A stretch of 64,000 nt of DNA. Source: Methylosarcina fibrata AML-C10 (GTDB taxonomy: Bacteria; Pseudomonadota; Gammaproteobacteria; Methylococcales; Methylomonadaceae). Every line of letters starts with the position of its first letter. Position 1 is the stretch's first letter. A program made the translations under genes and the position numbers. This document shows positions 51,703-60,274 of this stretch, piece by piece. A model generated the notes under the pieces. That model had not been told where the DNA came from. It saw only the letters and a list, made by a program, of their open reading frames with translations, and did not search any database. The stretch spans positions 1,137,902 through 1,201,901 of the forward strand of contig NZ_KB889965.1 in the NCBI RefSeq assembly GCF_000372865.1, read 5' to 3'.

Positions 51703-53061
51703 TCAACCGTTAAGCATGTAATGGACGACAATGCTGCCGGCATAACCGGCGGCAATGGCAGGCGACCATTTCAAATGGCTGAAAAACGTGTATTTGTGAT
51801 TGGATTGTCCCATTAATGCCACGCCGGCAGCCGATCCGACGGACAACAGCGAACCGCCGACGCCCGCAGTCAAGGTCACCAATAGCCATTGATAGAGACT
51901 CATGTCCAGTTTCATGTTCAGGACGGCAAACATAACCGGGATATTGTCGACAACGGCCGAGATCAGACCGACCAGAATATTCGCCGTCGTTTGGCCCAGA
52001 CCTTCGTACATGCCTTCCGACAAAAGTTCGAGATAACCGATGTAACCCAAGCCGCCAACCCCGAATACCACACCGAAGAAAAACAGCAGAGTATCCCACT
52101 CGGCATGGCGAACTTTATCGAAGATATCAAAGGCATCATCCCCTTCAATCGTATACTTGGTTTTCAGGCGATATCCGTACAGCATCAGAGCGGACAAACC
52201 CACCATCATTCCCATGAAAGGAGGCAAATGCAACATCTGTTTAAAGCTGACGGCAGTAGCGATTGTCAGCAGGAACATCCCGCAAACCTGGATGGCGCCC
52301 GGCTTCAGCCTGACCGCCTCTTCAGTTGAAGCTTGGGGCTGCTCATCCGGCACGGCAAAGTACATGATGGCGGCCGGCACACCGTAGTTCACGGCGGACG
52401 GAATGAATAATTTGAAGAAATCGAAGAATTCGGCATAACCTGCCTGCCAAACCATTAACGTGGTGATATCGCCGAAAGGGCAAAAGGCACCGCCGGCATT
52501 CGCCGCAATCACCAGATTGACAAAGCCGATACTGACGAATTTAGCATTGTCCGTGCCGACCGCCATGACTACCGCGCCGACCAGAAGCGCCGCCGTCAGG
52601 TTATCGGCAACTGCGGAAAGAAAAAAAGTGATGATGCCGGTAATCAAGAATAATTTACGATAACCGAACTGTCTTCTGACCAGCCAGGATCTGAGCGCCT
52701 CGAACACGTTCCGCTCCGCCATGGCATTGATATAGGTCATGGCGACCAGCAAAAACAGCATCAGTTCGGCGTATTCTTTCAGATTGTATTCGAAAGCCTC
52801 GTGCAGTTGTTCGGTGGAAACACCGGCTTCCGTGGCCAGGATGGCGGCATGGGCCCAAATAATGCCTGCCGCCAGTATGACCGGTTTGGATTTTCGCAGA
52901 TGAGTAAATTCCTCAGCCATGACAAATCCATAGGCAATAATGAAAATCAATACGGTATAAATGCCGCGTTCCGTACCGGTCAAACCCAGATTTTCAAAAC
53001 CGCCCGCCATCGCCATAGCCGGCGCCAGCAATGTACCTAATAAAAGGATTAAAAACCTCAC
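51703..53061 (-). CDS. nhaD: NhaD-type Na+/H+ antiporter
   Basis: A 452-residue membrane protein of the ion-transporter superfamily (NhaD/ArsB type) with about 11-12 transmembrane helices. Motifs include SAVADNLTAALLVGAVVMAV, NLVIAANAGGAFCPFGDITT and the C-terminal SAVVDNIPVMFAVLNM, the two inverted-repeat cores with DN and GD residues. It exports Na+ or Li+ for protons. It starts with GTG at 53061, preceded by GGGGAGG. A 157-bp gap separates it from the divergent sulfite reductase gene. Confidence 0.93.
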   Translation of the reverse strand: MRFLILLLGTLLAPAMAMAGGFENLGLTGTERGIYTVLIFIIAYGFVMAEEFTHLRKSKPVILAAGIIWAHAAILATEAGVSTEQLHEAFEYNLKEYAELMLFLLVAMTYINAMAERNVFEALRSWLVRRQFGYRKLFLITGIITFFLSAVADNLTAALLVGAVVMAVGTDNAKFVSIGFVNLVIAANAGGAFCPFGDITTLMVWQAGYAEFFDFFKLFIPSAVNYGVPAAIMYFAVPDEQPQASTEEAVRLKPGAIQVCGMFLLTIATAVSFKQMLHLPPFMGMMVGLSALMLYGYRLKTKYTIEGDDAFDIFDKVRHAEWDTLLFFFGVVFGVGGLGYIGYLELLSEGMYEGLGQTTANILVGLISAVVDNIPVMFAVLNMKLDMSLYQWLLVTLTAGVGGSLLSVGSAAGVALMGQSNHKYTFFSHLKWSPAIAAGYAGSIVVHYMLNG

Positions 53062-53218
53062 CTAAATTCCTCCCCGTGTGTCCTAGATTAATGAAATAGA
53101 TACGTCAAACTCAAACTGATTATCTTAACACCATATAATAAATTTTGTCATTTTATGACTCACAGTATATGATTAGAAGTCTTGTTTAATCCCCTGAAAT
53201 GCACCTTAGGGCTCATTT

Positions 53219-54871
53219 ATGTACCAGTATAACGATCAAGACCAAACGCTTGTTGACGAGCGAGCCGCGCAATATCGAAGGCAAACGGAACAGTTTTTAA
53301 AAGGCGAGCTCTCCGAGGATCAGTTCCGCGCGCTGCGCCTCAGAAACGGTCTATATATCCAGACTCACGCGCCGATGCTGAGAATAGCCGTGCCCTACGG
53401 ACTGCTCAATTCCAGGCAACTGCGCAAACTGGCCCACATTGCCCGCCGATACGACAAAAGTTATTGTCATTTCACCACGCGCCAAAACGTTCAGTTCAAC
53501 TGGCCGAAACTGGAAGAAGTCCCGGACATTCTGGCCGAACTGGCCAGCGTGCAGATGCACTCCATTCAAACCAGCGGCAACTGCATGAGAAACACCACGT
53601 CGGATCATCTCGCCGGCGTCTGCGTCGACGAGGTAGAGGACCCGCGGCCTTATTGCGAGATTATTCGCCAATGGACCACTCTGCATCCTGAATTCGATTA
53701 TTTACCGCGAAAATTCAAAATTGCCGTCAGCGGCGCCGTTCACGACCGGGCGGCGACCCAGTTGCACGACATCGGCTTGAATCTGGTCAGGAACGAGAGC
53801 GGAGAGATCGGCTTTAAAGTCTTCGTGGGCGGGGGCCTTGGACGAACCCCGATGATCGGACAGGCCATTCGGCCCTTTCTCGAAAAGAAGCATCTTTTAT
53901 CCTATCTGGAAGCGATACTGCGAATATACAATCTGTTCGGACGCAGGGACAACAAGTATAAGGCGCGCATCAAAATTCTAGTCAAGGAAACCGGAGTTGA
54001 AAAGTTTACCGACATGGTCGAGCAGGAATGGCTGCTCATCAGGGATCAACTGGAGCTTGGAGAAGAAAGAATTGCCGCGATGAAAGCGCATTTTTTGCCC
54101 CCCGCCTACCACCCGGAAGCGGCCCATGACGGCAGTTTTGCATCTCGTCGGGCGAATGATCCGACGTTTGCCACCTGGGTCAGGTACAACACCGCCGACC
54201 ACAGGGTGCCGGGCTACCGCGCAGTTTTTATTTCCTTGAAAGCTCCGGATTCTCCACCCGGCGACATGACCGATACGCAACTGGATGCTGTCGCCGATCT
54301 GGCGGACCAATACAGTTTCGGTCAGGTTCGCAGCACTCATCGGCAGAATCTGATATTGGCCGATGTGAAAATCGCCGATCTTTTTCCGCTCTGGCAGCAA
54401 CTCGTCCAATTGAAACTGGCCACGCCGAATATCGGCACCGTGACGGACATCATCTGCTGCCCCGGACTGGATTTTTGCTCTCTGGCCAACGCCGGCTCGA
54501 TCGGCATCGCTCAGGAAATCAATGAAGCTCTCGACAACATCGACTATGTCCATGACATCGGCGACGTAAAAATCAATATGTCGGGCTGCATGAACGGCTG
54601 CGCTCATCAGAGTGTCGGCCACATCGGCATACTGGGCGTCGATAAAAAAGGCAGCGAGTGGTATCAGATTACTCTGGGCGGCTCATCGGAAAACGAAGCC
54701 GCGATCGGCGAGCGTCTCGGTCCTGCGGTTGCCAAAGATCAAGTGACCAAGGCCATCACCACGATCCTGGACGTGTACGTCAAGCAGCGCCTTGAAGATG
54801 AATCGTTTCTGGAGATGGTGCAACGAGTCGGTATTACCCCTTTTAAAGACCAAGTCTATGCAGATAGTTAA
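53219..54871 (+). CDS. siroheme nitrite/sulfite reductase
   Basis: A 550-residue ferredoxin-type reductase of the CysI/NirA family that reduces sulfite to sulfide (or nitrite to ammonia) with siroheme coupled to a 4Fe-4S cluster. Two ferrodoxin-like half-domains lead to the motifs CHFTTRQNVQFNWPKLEEVP and QTSGNCMRNTTSDHLAGVC, then the cluster Cys in CCPGLDFCSLANAGS and NMSGCMNGCAHQSVGHIG. The linked DUF934 gene, which overlaps its 3' end, is the usual sulfur-assimilation partner, so sulfite reduction is the better guess. Its start is ATG at 53219. Confidence 0.9.
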   Translation: MYQYNDQDQTLVDERAAQYRRQTEQFLKGELSEDQFRALRLRNGLYIQTHAPMLRIAVPYGLLNSRQLRKLAHIARRYDKSYCHFTTRQNVQFNWPKLEEVPDILAELASVQMHSIQTSGNCMRNTTSDHLAGVCVDEVEDPRPYCEIIRQWTTLHPEFDYLPRKFKIAVSGAVHDRAATQLHDIGLNLVRNESGEIGFKVFVGGGLGRTPMIGQAIRPFLEKKHLLSYLEAILRIYNLFGRRDNKYKARIKILVKETGVEKFTDMVEQEWLLIRDQLELGEERIAAMKAHFLPPAYHPEAAHDGSFASRRANDPTFATWVRYNTADHRVPGYRAVFISLKAPDSPPGDMTDTQLDAVADLADQYSFGQVRSTHRQNLILADVKIADLFPLWQQLVQLKLATPNIGTVTDIICCPGLDFCSLANAGSIGIAQEINEALDNIDYVHDIGDVKINMSGCMNGCAHQSVGHIGILGVDKKGSEWYQITLGGSSENEAAIGERLGPAVAKDQVTKAITTILDVYVKQRLEDESFLEMVQRVGITPFKDQVYADS

Positions 54872-55310
54872 AGATAAAAAAATGATCGAAGACAACTGGC
54901 GTTATATTGCCGACGGCGACGAGCCGAGCCCCGGCAATATCACGGTCTCTTTAGCGCGATGGCAACAGGAGAAGCGGCAGCTTTTAAATCGTGACGGCAA
55001 GATCGGCGTCAGAATAAGTCCGGGCGACCCGCTGTCCGACCTGGCGGGCGATCTAGGCAACCTTCAGTTGATCGAGTTGTATTTTCCGGAGTTTGCCGAC
55101 GGACGCCTTTTTTCTCAGGCCTGGCTGCTCAGAAGCCGCTACCGTTATTCAGGTGAAATCAGGGCAGTCGGTCATTACCTGCCGGATCAGGCTTTCTATT
55201 TGTCCCGAGTCGGAGTCAATGCGTTTGCCCCGGAGAAATCCGAACAGTTGAAAAAAGTGCTTTCTTATTTAAACGATTTTACCGTCAAATATCAAAGCTC
55301 GGTCAATTGA
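54858..55310 (+). CDS. DUF934 family protein, sulfite-reductase partner
   Basis: A 150-residue protein with the DUF934 pattern: IGVRISPGDPLSDLAGDLGN, LIELYFPEFADGRLFSQAWL, LRSRYRYSGEIRAVGHYLPD, and QAFYLSRVGVNAFAPE. In other proteobacteria it directly follows cysI-type reductases and is needed for sulfite reduction, in an accessory role not fully defined. ATG at 54858 overlaps the reductase gene by 14 bp, supporting coupled translation; the frame extends upstream to 54792, but only inside the reductase gene. Confidence 0.9.
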   Translation: MQIVKDKKMIEDNWRYIADGDEPSPGNITVSLARWQQEKRQLLNRDGKIGVRISPGDPLSDLAGDLGNLQLIELYFPEFADGRLFSQAWLLRSRYRYSGEIRAVGHYLPDQAFYLSRVGVNAFAPEKSEQLKKVLSYLNDFTVKYQSSVN

Positions 55311-55433
55311 CCGAAACTTTTATTCCTCATCGCCCGCCCGCTTCAGCTTCCCGATGAGTGGCCGGGGCCTGCCAGCGGCCTTTGAGTCGGCCTTATTTTA
55401 GCAACCGGCCGGACTGCGACGCCTTCGGCATGG

Positions 55434-55455
55434 CCAGGGAAGCGGACTTCCCTGG
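55434..55455. terminator. hairpin between convergent DUF934 and ctpA
   Basis: CCAGGGAAG (55434-55442) pairs perfectly with CTTCCCTGG (55447-55455) around a 4-base loop, midway between convergent genes. The T-tract is weak (TTTCCC), so it may be an inefficient or factor-assisted terminator. Confidence 0.55.
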
Positions 55456-55508
55456 TTTCCCGGCCGTAGTTGACGACAGTTCGAATCCAGAAGGAGAAAC
55501 CCGTCTCC

Positions 55509-56831
55509 TTATTTACGCATGATGCTGATGCCTTTGAGCAGGGTCAGCGCCTCGTAGACGGGATAATCTTTCAGCTCCAGAATTTCCTCGCTTTCCTGCG
55601 TATCCATTTTCTTGGTGGCGCCATCCTTTTTCTCTTTGCCGTTTCCTAAATGGTGCGACAAATCGGCTTCCTTGACCGGAGCAAATTCGGATTTTTCCAG
55701 CGATTCCAGTTTGATCGGCGCGAGAGCGATGTCCGGCTCGATGCCTTCTGCCTGGATCGAGCGTCCGGAAGGCGTGTAATAACGTGCAGTCGTCAGCTTG
55801 ACGGCGGCGCCGTTGCTGGTAGGCAATATCGTCTGCACAGACCCTTTACCGAACGATTTCTCGCCCATGATCACGGCCCGCTTCTGGTCCTGCAAGGCGC
55901 CGGCGACAATTTCGGAAGCCGAGGCGGAACCGGCATTGATCAATACCACCATGGCGGCGCCTTCAATGACATCGTCCGGCGAGGCATTGAACCGCATTTC
56001 CGAGTTTTCTATACGTCCTTCGGTATAGACAATCAGACCGCTTTTCAAAAAGGCGTCGCTGACTTCCACGGCGGCGTTCAGGACCCCCCCCGGATTATTT
56101 CTCAAATCGAGCACCAGACCTTTCAGATTGCCGCCATTTTCTTTCTTCAGGCTGGAAATGGCTTCCAAAAGGCTCTCCCCTGTCCCCGATTGAAAACTGC
56201 TGATGCGGACATAACCGTAGTTTTTCTCCAGAACCCGGCTTTTGACGCTTTTGATTTTAATAACGGCACGGGTCAACGTGAATTTCAAAGGCGTTTCCTC
56301 CCCTTCCCGCACGACGGTCAACAGGATCGCGCTGCCGGGCTCGCCGCGCATCTTTTTGACGGCGTCCACCAGACTCATGCCTTTGACGGGTTGGTCGTCC
56401 AGCCTGATGATGAGATCGCCCGCCTTGATTCCGGCGCGCTGCGCAGGCGTATCGTCAATCGGCGATACGACTTTAATGAAGCCGTTTTCCATCGTGACTT
56501 CGATCCCAAGGCCGCCGAACTGGCCGGTAGTGCCTTCTTTCAATTCCTGATATTCTTCCGGCACCAGATAGGCTGAATGAGGATCAAGACCGCTCAGCAT
56601 TCCGCGCACGGCATCTTCCAGCAATTTTTTATCGGATACGGGTTCGACATAATCGCGCTTGATTCGGCCGAAAATTTCCGTAAAGGTCCTCAATTCTTCA
56701 AACGGAATGACTTCCGTTTCATTAGCGGGTTCTCCCTTATCGAGATCGGCAAAGACACTGCTACAGGTGCCGATAAATACACCCAGCATTATCCCTAGGG
56801 ACAAAATAAAAATATTCTTCTTTCTCAGCAT
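55509..56831 (-). CDS. ctpA: carboxy-terminal processing protease (S41)
   Basis: A 440-residue periplasmic tail-specific protease. A signal or anchor (IFILSLGIMLGVFIGTCSSV) precedes the PDZ domain (GGLGIEVTMENGFIKVVSPI, DDTPAQRAGIKAGDLIIRLD) and the S41 core with LVLDLRNNPGGVLNAAVEVS, the catalytic Ser in INAGSASASEIVAGALQD and Lys in MGEKSFGKGSVQTILP. ATG at 56831 was chosen; GTG at 56843 is possible. It is 52 bp downstream of envC on the same strand, the classical envC-ctpA pair. Confidence 0.94.
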   Translation of the reverse strand: MLRKKNIFILSLGIMLGVFIGTCSSVFADLDKGEPANETEVIPFEELRTFTEIFGRIKRDYVEPVSDKKLLEDAVRGMLSGLDPHSAYLVPEEYQELKEGTTGQFGGLGIEVTMENGFIKVVSPIDDTPAQRAGIKAGDLIIRLDDQPVKGMSLVDAVKKMRGEPGSAILLTVVREGEETPLKFTLTRAVIKIKSVKSRVLEKNYGYVRISSFQSGTGESLLEAISSLKKENGGNLKGLVLDLRNNPGGVLNAAVEVSDAFLKSGLIVYTEGRIENSEMRFNASPDDVIEGAAMVVLINAGSASASEIVAGALQDQKRAVIMGEKSFGKGSVQTILPTSNGAAVKLTTARYYTPSGRSIQAEGIEPDIALAPIKLESLEKSEFAPVKEADLSHHLGNGKEKKDGATKKMDTQESEEILELKDYPVYEALTLLKGISIMRK

Positions 56832-56883
56832 GTGTCTTAACACCCCAAAATATTCGATTTCCTAAAACATTATTATCAAACGT

Positions 56884-58119
56884 TCAGCCCGTCTGATCAC
56901 GGCTTAATTTCGAACACCATTGCACAGGATCCACGGGTTTGCCGTTTTGCCGAATGCCGAAATACAATCCGGAACGGCTGCGCCCTCCGCTCTGCCCGAC
57001 CGAAGCGATGACATCCCCCGTCCGAACCCGATCACCGACTTTCTTGTAGAGGCTTTGATTAAAAGCATACAGCGTCATATAACCATTGCCGTGATCGATA
57101 ATCATCAACAGACCGTAACCCCGTAACCATTCGGAATACACCACTTTGCCGGCGGTTACGGCACGAATTTCGGCGCCCTCTCCGGCATCGATCAAAACCC
57201 CGTCCCGCATCGACTCCAACTGGCCGCTACCGGTGCTCGTCGTGATCCTGCCTTTGACCGGCCAGGGCAGTTTGCCTTTCAGACTGGAAAACGCCACCTC
57301 CGCCACGGGTAATTCCTCTTCAGTCGACAATTCTCCGCCGTCGGAAGAAGCTTCCCGGTTATCGAAAGGATCCGTCAGCACTTCGGTCCAGCTCGTTTCA
57401 GGCACCTTGTCTTCCTCGGCCTGCAAATTGCCGATCAGATCCTCGAGTTTATTCTCGCTTTCAATCAACTGGTTTAATTGCTGTTCCTGCGAGGAGAAAT
57501 CATCGGCTAACCGATCCAGCAAGCGGCTTCTTTGCACTCTGAATTCATCCAGAGCGTTCTGTTCCTGCTTTTTTTGCTCCAGATCGCTCTCCAGCAACTC
57601 CGTCTCCTTTTCCTGTTCCTCGGTTAATTGATTCAGCCGCTTGACCGATTCTTTTATTTCGGCCAACCTTTGCAGCCGAATCTTGTTCCAATATCCGTGG
57701 TAGGCCATCATGCGGCCGGACAAGGCCGGATTCTCCTGATTCAGGATCAACTTCAGTTTTTCCTGCTGTCCTATCGCGTAAGCCGCTTTGACGTGTCCGG
57801 ACAATTCCTTGCTCAATCTGGTTATTTGATTGCGATAGCTTTCCTTGTCCTGTTGAATCGAGTTCAATTTTTTATGTTTCTGTTCCACCTTTTTTTTGAT
57901 ATCTCTTAATAAGGCGGCCGTTTCTCCATAGTGATATTCAATATCGGCCAATTGATCATTCAATTTATTTTCCTGCAGCGTAATTTGCTGCATTTTTTTC
58001 TTGACCGCATCGATATCCGATCTTACCTGGTTTAATTCCTCATTCTGAGAGGAAAATTCCGCGTTGCCATCGGTGATCCACAACAACAGGCAGACAGAAA
58101 TAACGATCTTTTTTCTCAT
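56884..58119 (-). CDS. envC: EnvC-type murein hydrolase activator
   Basis: A 411-residue periplasmic protein. A signal peptide (VISVCLLLWITDGNAEF) leads into a long coiled coil (about residues 25-250) and a C-terminal LytM/M23 domain (about 290-400). The domain has WLRGYGLLMIIDHGNGYMTL, then YAFNQSL where active M23 enzymes have YAH, and SGLYFGIRQNGKPVDP where they have HLHFEIR. The metal-binding His residues are therefore lost, as in E. coli EnvC, which activates AmiA/AmiB amidases rather than cutting peptidoglycan. The usual upstream gpmI is only a remnant here. Confidence 0.92.
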   Translation of the reverse strand: MRKKIVISVCLLLWITDGNAEFSSQNEELNQVRSDIDAVKKKMQQITLQENKLNDQLADIEYHYGETAALLRDIKKKVEQKHKKLNSIQQDKESYRNQITRLSKELSGHVKAAYAIGQQEKLKLILNQENPALSGRMMAYHGYWNKIRLQRLAEIKESVKRLNQLTEEQEKETELLESDLEQKKQEQNALDEFRVQRSRLLDRLADDFSSQEQQLNQLIESENKLEDLIGNLQAEEDKVPETSWTEVLTDPFDNREASSDGGELSTEEELPVAEVAFSSLKGKLPWPVKGRITTSTGSGQLESMRDGVLIDAGEGAEIRAVTAGKVVYSEWLRGYGLLMIIDHGNGYMTLYAFNQSLYKKVGDRVRTGDVIASVGQSGGRSRSGLYFGIRQNGKPVDPVQWCSKLSRDQTG

Positions 58120-58126
58120 TCACGGA

Positions 58127-58480
58127 TTAAACAGGTGCGTGCAGCGATGTTCCCGTCATTTCGACGGATTGGTCGACGCCTGAAATCTCCGGCATCGTGG
58201 AAGCGAAGCCGGACAAACTTGCTCCCGAAACCAACGGTCTGTCGCCGCAGACATGGACCGGAGAAACCTGGTGGGTGGCGCGAGCCGTATACGGTCGACC
58301 GGTTTCTTTGTCGGGCATCTGCCCGATACGATCATGATCGGACGTCCGTAATGCATCGAAGATGCGCCGCTGCACGGTCATGGCGTGACATTCTCTCTCA
58401 ACCGGGTAACCGAATCCATCCAGAATCGGCAACACAAACGGCTTTGGCCGCTTCAACATGTTTAATTTTTCTCCAGACAT
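58127..58480 (-). pseudogene. gpmI: gpmI (phosphoglycerate mutase) remnant with central deletion
   Basis: A 117-codon frame that joins two distant pieces of cofactor-independent phosphoglycerate mutase. Residues 8-26 (MLKRPKPFVLPILDGFGY) match its N-terminus, including the metal-site Asp of LDGFGY. From TSDHDRIGQMPDKETGRPYT (compare TADHGNAEQM-type) through VSPVHV to STMPEISGVDQSVEMTGTSL matches its last 70 or so residues. About 390 internal residues, including the catalytic Ser, are missing, so the product cannot be an active mutase. Its position beside envC-ctpA is the standard gpmI site in gammaproteobacteria, which supports the call. Confidence 0.88.
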
Positions 58481-58730
58481 GCAAAAAGTGATTCGCGTCG
58501 CTTTTAAGACACGAAATTTATCAATTTATTCTTTCCAATTACCTATAATAGCGAAACTAATGTATCATTTGGTCAGTTTCTCTGTTTCAGGCAGAGGGAG
58601 CAAGCAGCCAAATATTCTATTCAGACGAATATTATATCAATACAAGTTCGTGAGTTGTGTATAAATAATTCTTTTTGGATACCTTATTTTTGAAGTTAGT
58701 CTTAAAAAACCAGCCCTATTGACTAGACCT
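58481..58730. other. 250-bp AT-rich intergenic region
   Basis: Between the gpmI remnant and the arsR-type gene. AT-rich; it should contain the promoter and any operator of the ArsR-type regulator. I see no other feature. Confidence 0.4.
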
Positions 58731-59045
58731 ATGAATTCCATTGATAAGCCCATTTTATATGATGATACCGACATAGCCAGGGCAGCGCGCTGCTTGAAGG
58801 CCATGTCCCATCCTTTGCGATTAAAGATTCTCTGTGTCCTAGGCAACGAATCTTTCAGCGTGCAGGACATCGTCGAACAGGTGGGCACCAGTCAAAGCAA
58901 TATTTCCCAGCATCTGGCCATTTTAAGAGAAAAAAACATTCTCGGATCGAAAAAGGAAGCCAACCGCGTTTTCTACTTTATAGACGACAATCGAATGCTG
59001 CAATTGATTCAAATGATGCGCGATGTCTTCTGCACCAAACATTAA
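58731..59045 (+). CDS. ArsR-family transcriptional regulator
   Basis: A 104-residue winged-helix repressor: MSHPLRLKILCVLGNESFSV, then DIVEQVGTSQSNISQHLAIL as recognition helix, and KEANRVFYFIDDNRMLQLIQ. Cys residues at RCLKAM, KILCVLG and VFCTKH could sense thiol or sulfide redox changes, but the arsenic-type CxC metal site is absent. It sits 39 bp upstream of the rhodanese gene, so a sulfur-responsive repressor is plausible (inference). ATG at 58731 is preferred over TTG at 58719. Confidence 0.9.
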   Translation: MNSIDKPILYDDTDIARAARCLKAMSHPLRLKILCVLGNESFSVQDIVEQVGTSQSNISQHLAILREKNILGSKKEANRVFYFIDDNRMLQLIQMMRDVFCTKH

Positions 59046-59084
59046 GGCCCGCTCTCTTTACCACTTCAACTCTCTTGATTTTCC

Positions 59085-59534
59085 ATGGAACGCTTTTTTG
59101 AATTCGTTTTAAATCACTATATCTATTCTCTTGCCCTGGCCGTCGTAACGTATCTTTTGATACAGGAGCTGTTCGATTCGGCTTTCAAAAAATTCAGCAC
59201 CATTTCACCGATGCTGGCAGTGGCAAAAATGAACGACAGCGACACCCTGATCATCGACGTCCGGGAAGCCCCCGATTTCGTCCAGAGCCACATCGAGAAC
59301 GCGATCAATGCGCCTCTCAGCAAATTGAGCGAAAGCCTTAAAAAATTAACCGAATACAAACACAAACCGGTCCTTGTCGCCTGTCAGAACGGCACCCGCT
59401 CGCTGTCTGCCGCCAAATTGCTGACCAAAGAAGGCTTCGAGCAGGTTTTCGTCATTAACGGCGGCATGCAGTCCTGGGAAGAAGACTATAAATTGCCGGT
59501 AAAATTAGGCAGCAAAAACAAATCCAACGCATAA
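59085..59534 (+). CDS. membrane-anchored rhodanese-like protein
   Basis: A 149-residue protein. An N-terminal helix (NHYIYSLALAVVTYLLIQEL) anchors a single rhodanese domain with DTLIIDVREAPDFVQSHIEN and the active-site loop VACQNGTRS, whose Cys carries the persulfide. It corresponds to E. coli YibN, which also precedes secB-gpsA. Function is probably sulfur transfer at the inner membrane. It follows the ArsR-type gene. Confidence 0.92.
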   Translation: MERFFEFVLNHYIYSLALAVVTYLLIQELFDSAFKKFSTISPMLAVAKMNDSDTLIIDVREAPDFVQSHIENAINAPLSKLSESLKKLTEYKHKPVLVACQNGTRSLSAAKLLTKEGFEQVFVINGGMQSWEEDYKLPVKLGSKNKSNA

Positions 59535-59791
59535 ATGACCTTTATCGAAATTTATCTCCGCTCATCGCCGGGCTAGCCTTGTTCGGAGACCCGGGACCTG
59601 CCGTTATTCGGCCGCCCATCCTCTTCATTCCGACCGCAAAGAACGGATAAAATTAAATAAAATCTTCGCTGGACCAATTCGAAACGTTAGAATGCGGAGG
59701 ATCAGGGACTGGAACCACGTCCGGCAATGGAACCTTTATTCCGTACCATCGGGTCGGTATTTTCTCCTCAATCACTTAATTAACACTTAAT
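59535..59791. other. 257-bp intergenic region upstream of secB
   Basis: No gene was seen. grxC, which sits between yibN and secB in E. coli, is absent here. The promoter of secB-gpsA should be inside this region. Confidence 0.4.
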
Positions 59792-60268
59792 ATGGCTGAT
59801 AATTCCAATACTACAGAAAAACAGTTTGCTATCCAGAAAATTTATACGAAGGACGTTTCTTTCGAAACACCTAACTCGCCCAAAATCTTTATCGAAAAAT
59901 GGGAGCCTTCGGTCGAATTCAATCTTAGCACGCAAGTCGACAATTTGGAGAATTCCTTATACGAGGTCGCTCTCACCGTTACCATCACGGTAAAAATCGG
60001 CGATGCCACCGCTTATTTGGTGGAAGTAAACCAGGCAGGAATTTTTACATTGAGCAATTTCACCGAACAGGAATTGGGCCCCATGGTGGGCAGCTTCTGC
60101 CCCAACATTCTCTTTCCTTATGCAAGAGAGGCTGTTTCGGATCTGGTCAGTAAAGGGGGATTTCCTCAACTGCTGCTGGCTCCGGTCAACTTCGATGCCT
60201 TATATGCTTCGCATTTGCAACAAGCGCAAGCTCAGACGCAAGTTCCCGGTTCCGAAACCATCAATTAA
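59792..60268 (+). CDS. secB: protein-export chaperone SecB
   Basis: A 158-residue tetrameric chaperone that keeps preproteins unfolded and hands them to SecA. The family blocks are visible: FAIQKIYTKDVSFETPNSPK, LYEVALTVTITVKIGDATAY, VEVNQAGIFTLSNFTEQELG, and PNILFPYAREAVSDLVSKGG followed by GFPQLLLAPVNFDALYA. The C-terminal tail is Gln/Ala-rich. It lies 6 bp before gpsA. Confidence 0.97.
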   Translation: MADNSNTTEKQFAIQKIYTKDVSFETPNSPKIFIEKWEPSVEFNLSTQVDNLENSLYEVALTVTITVKIGDATAYLVEVNQAGIFTLSNFTEQELGPMVGSFCPNILFPYAREAVSDLVSKGGFPQLLLAPVNFDALYASHLQQAQAQTQVPGSETIN

Positions 60269-60274
60269 TCGCCG

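Noticed and set aside
58135-58491. 118-codon plus-strand open frame
   Set aside because: Antisense to the gpmI remnant, which gives recognisable homology on the other strand.
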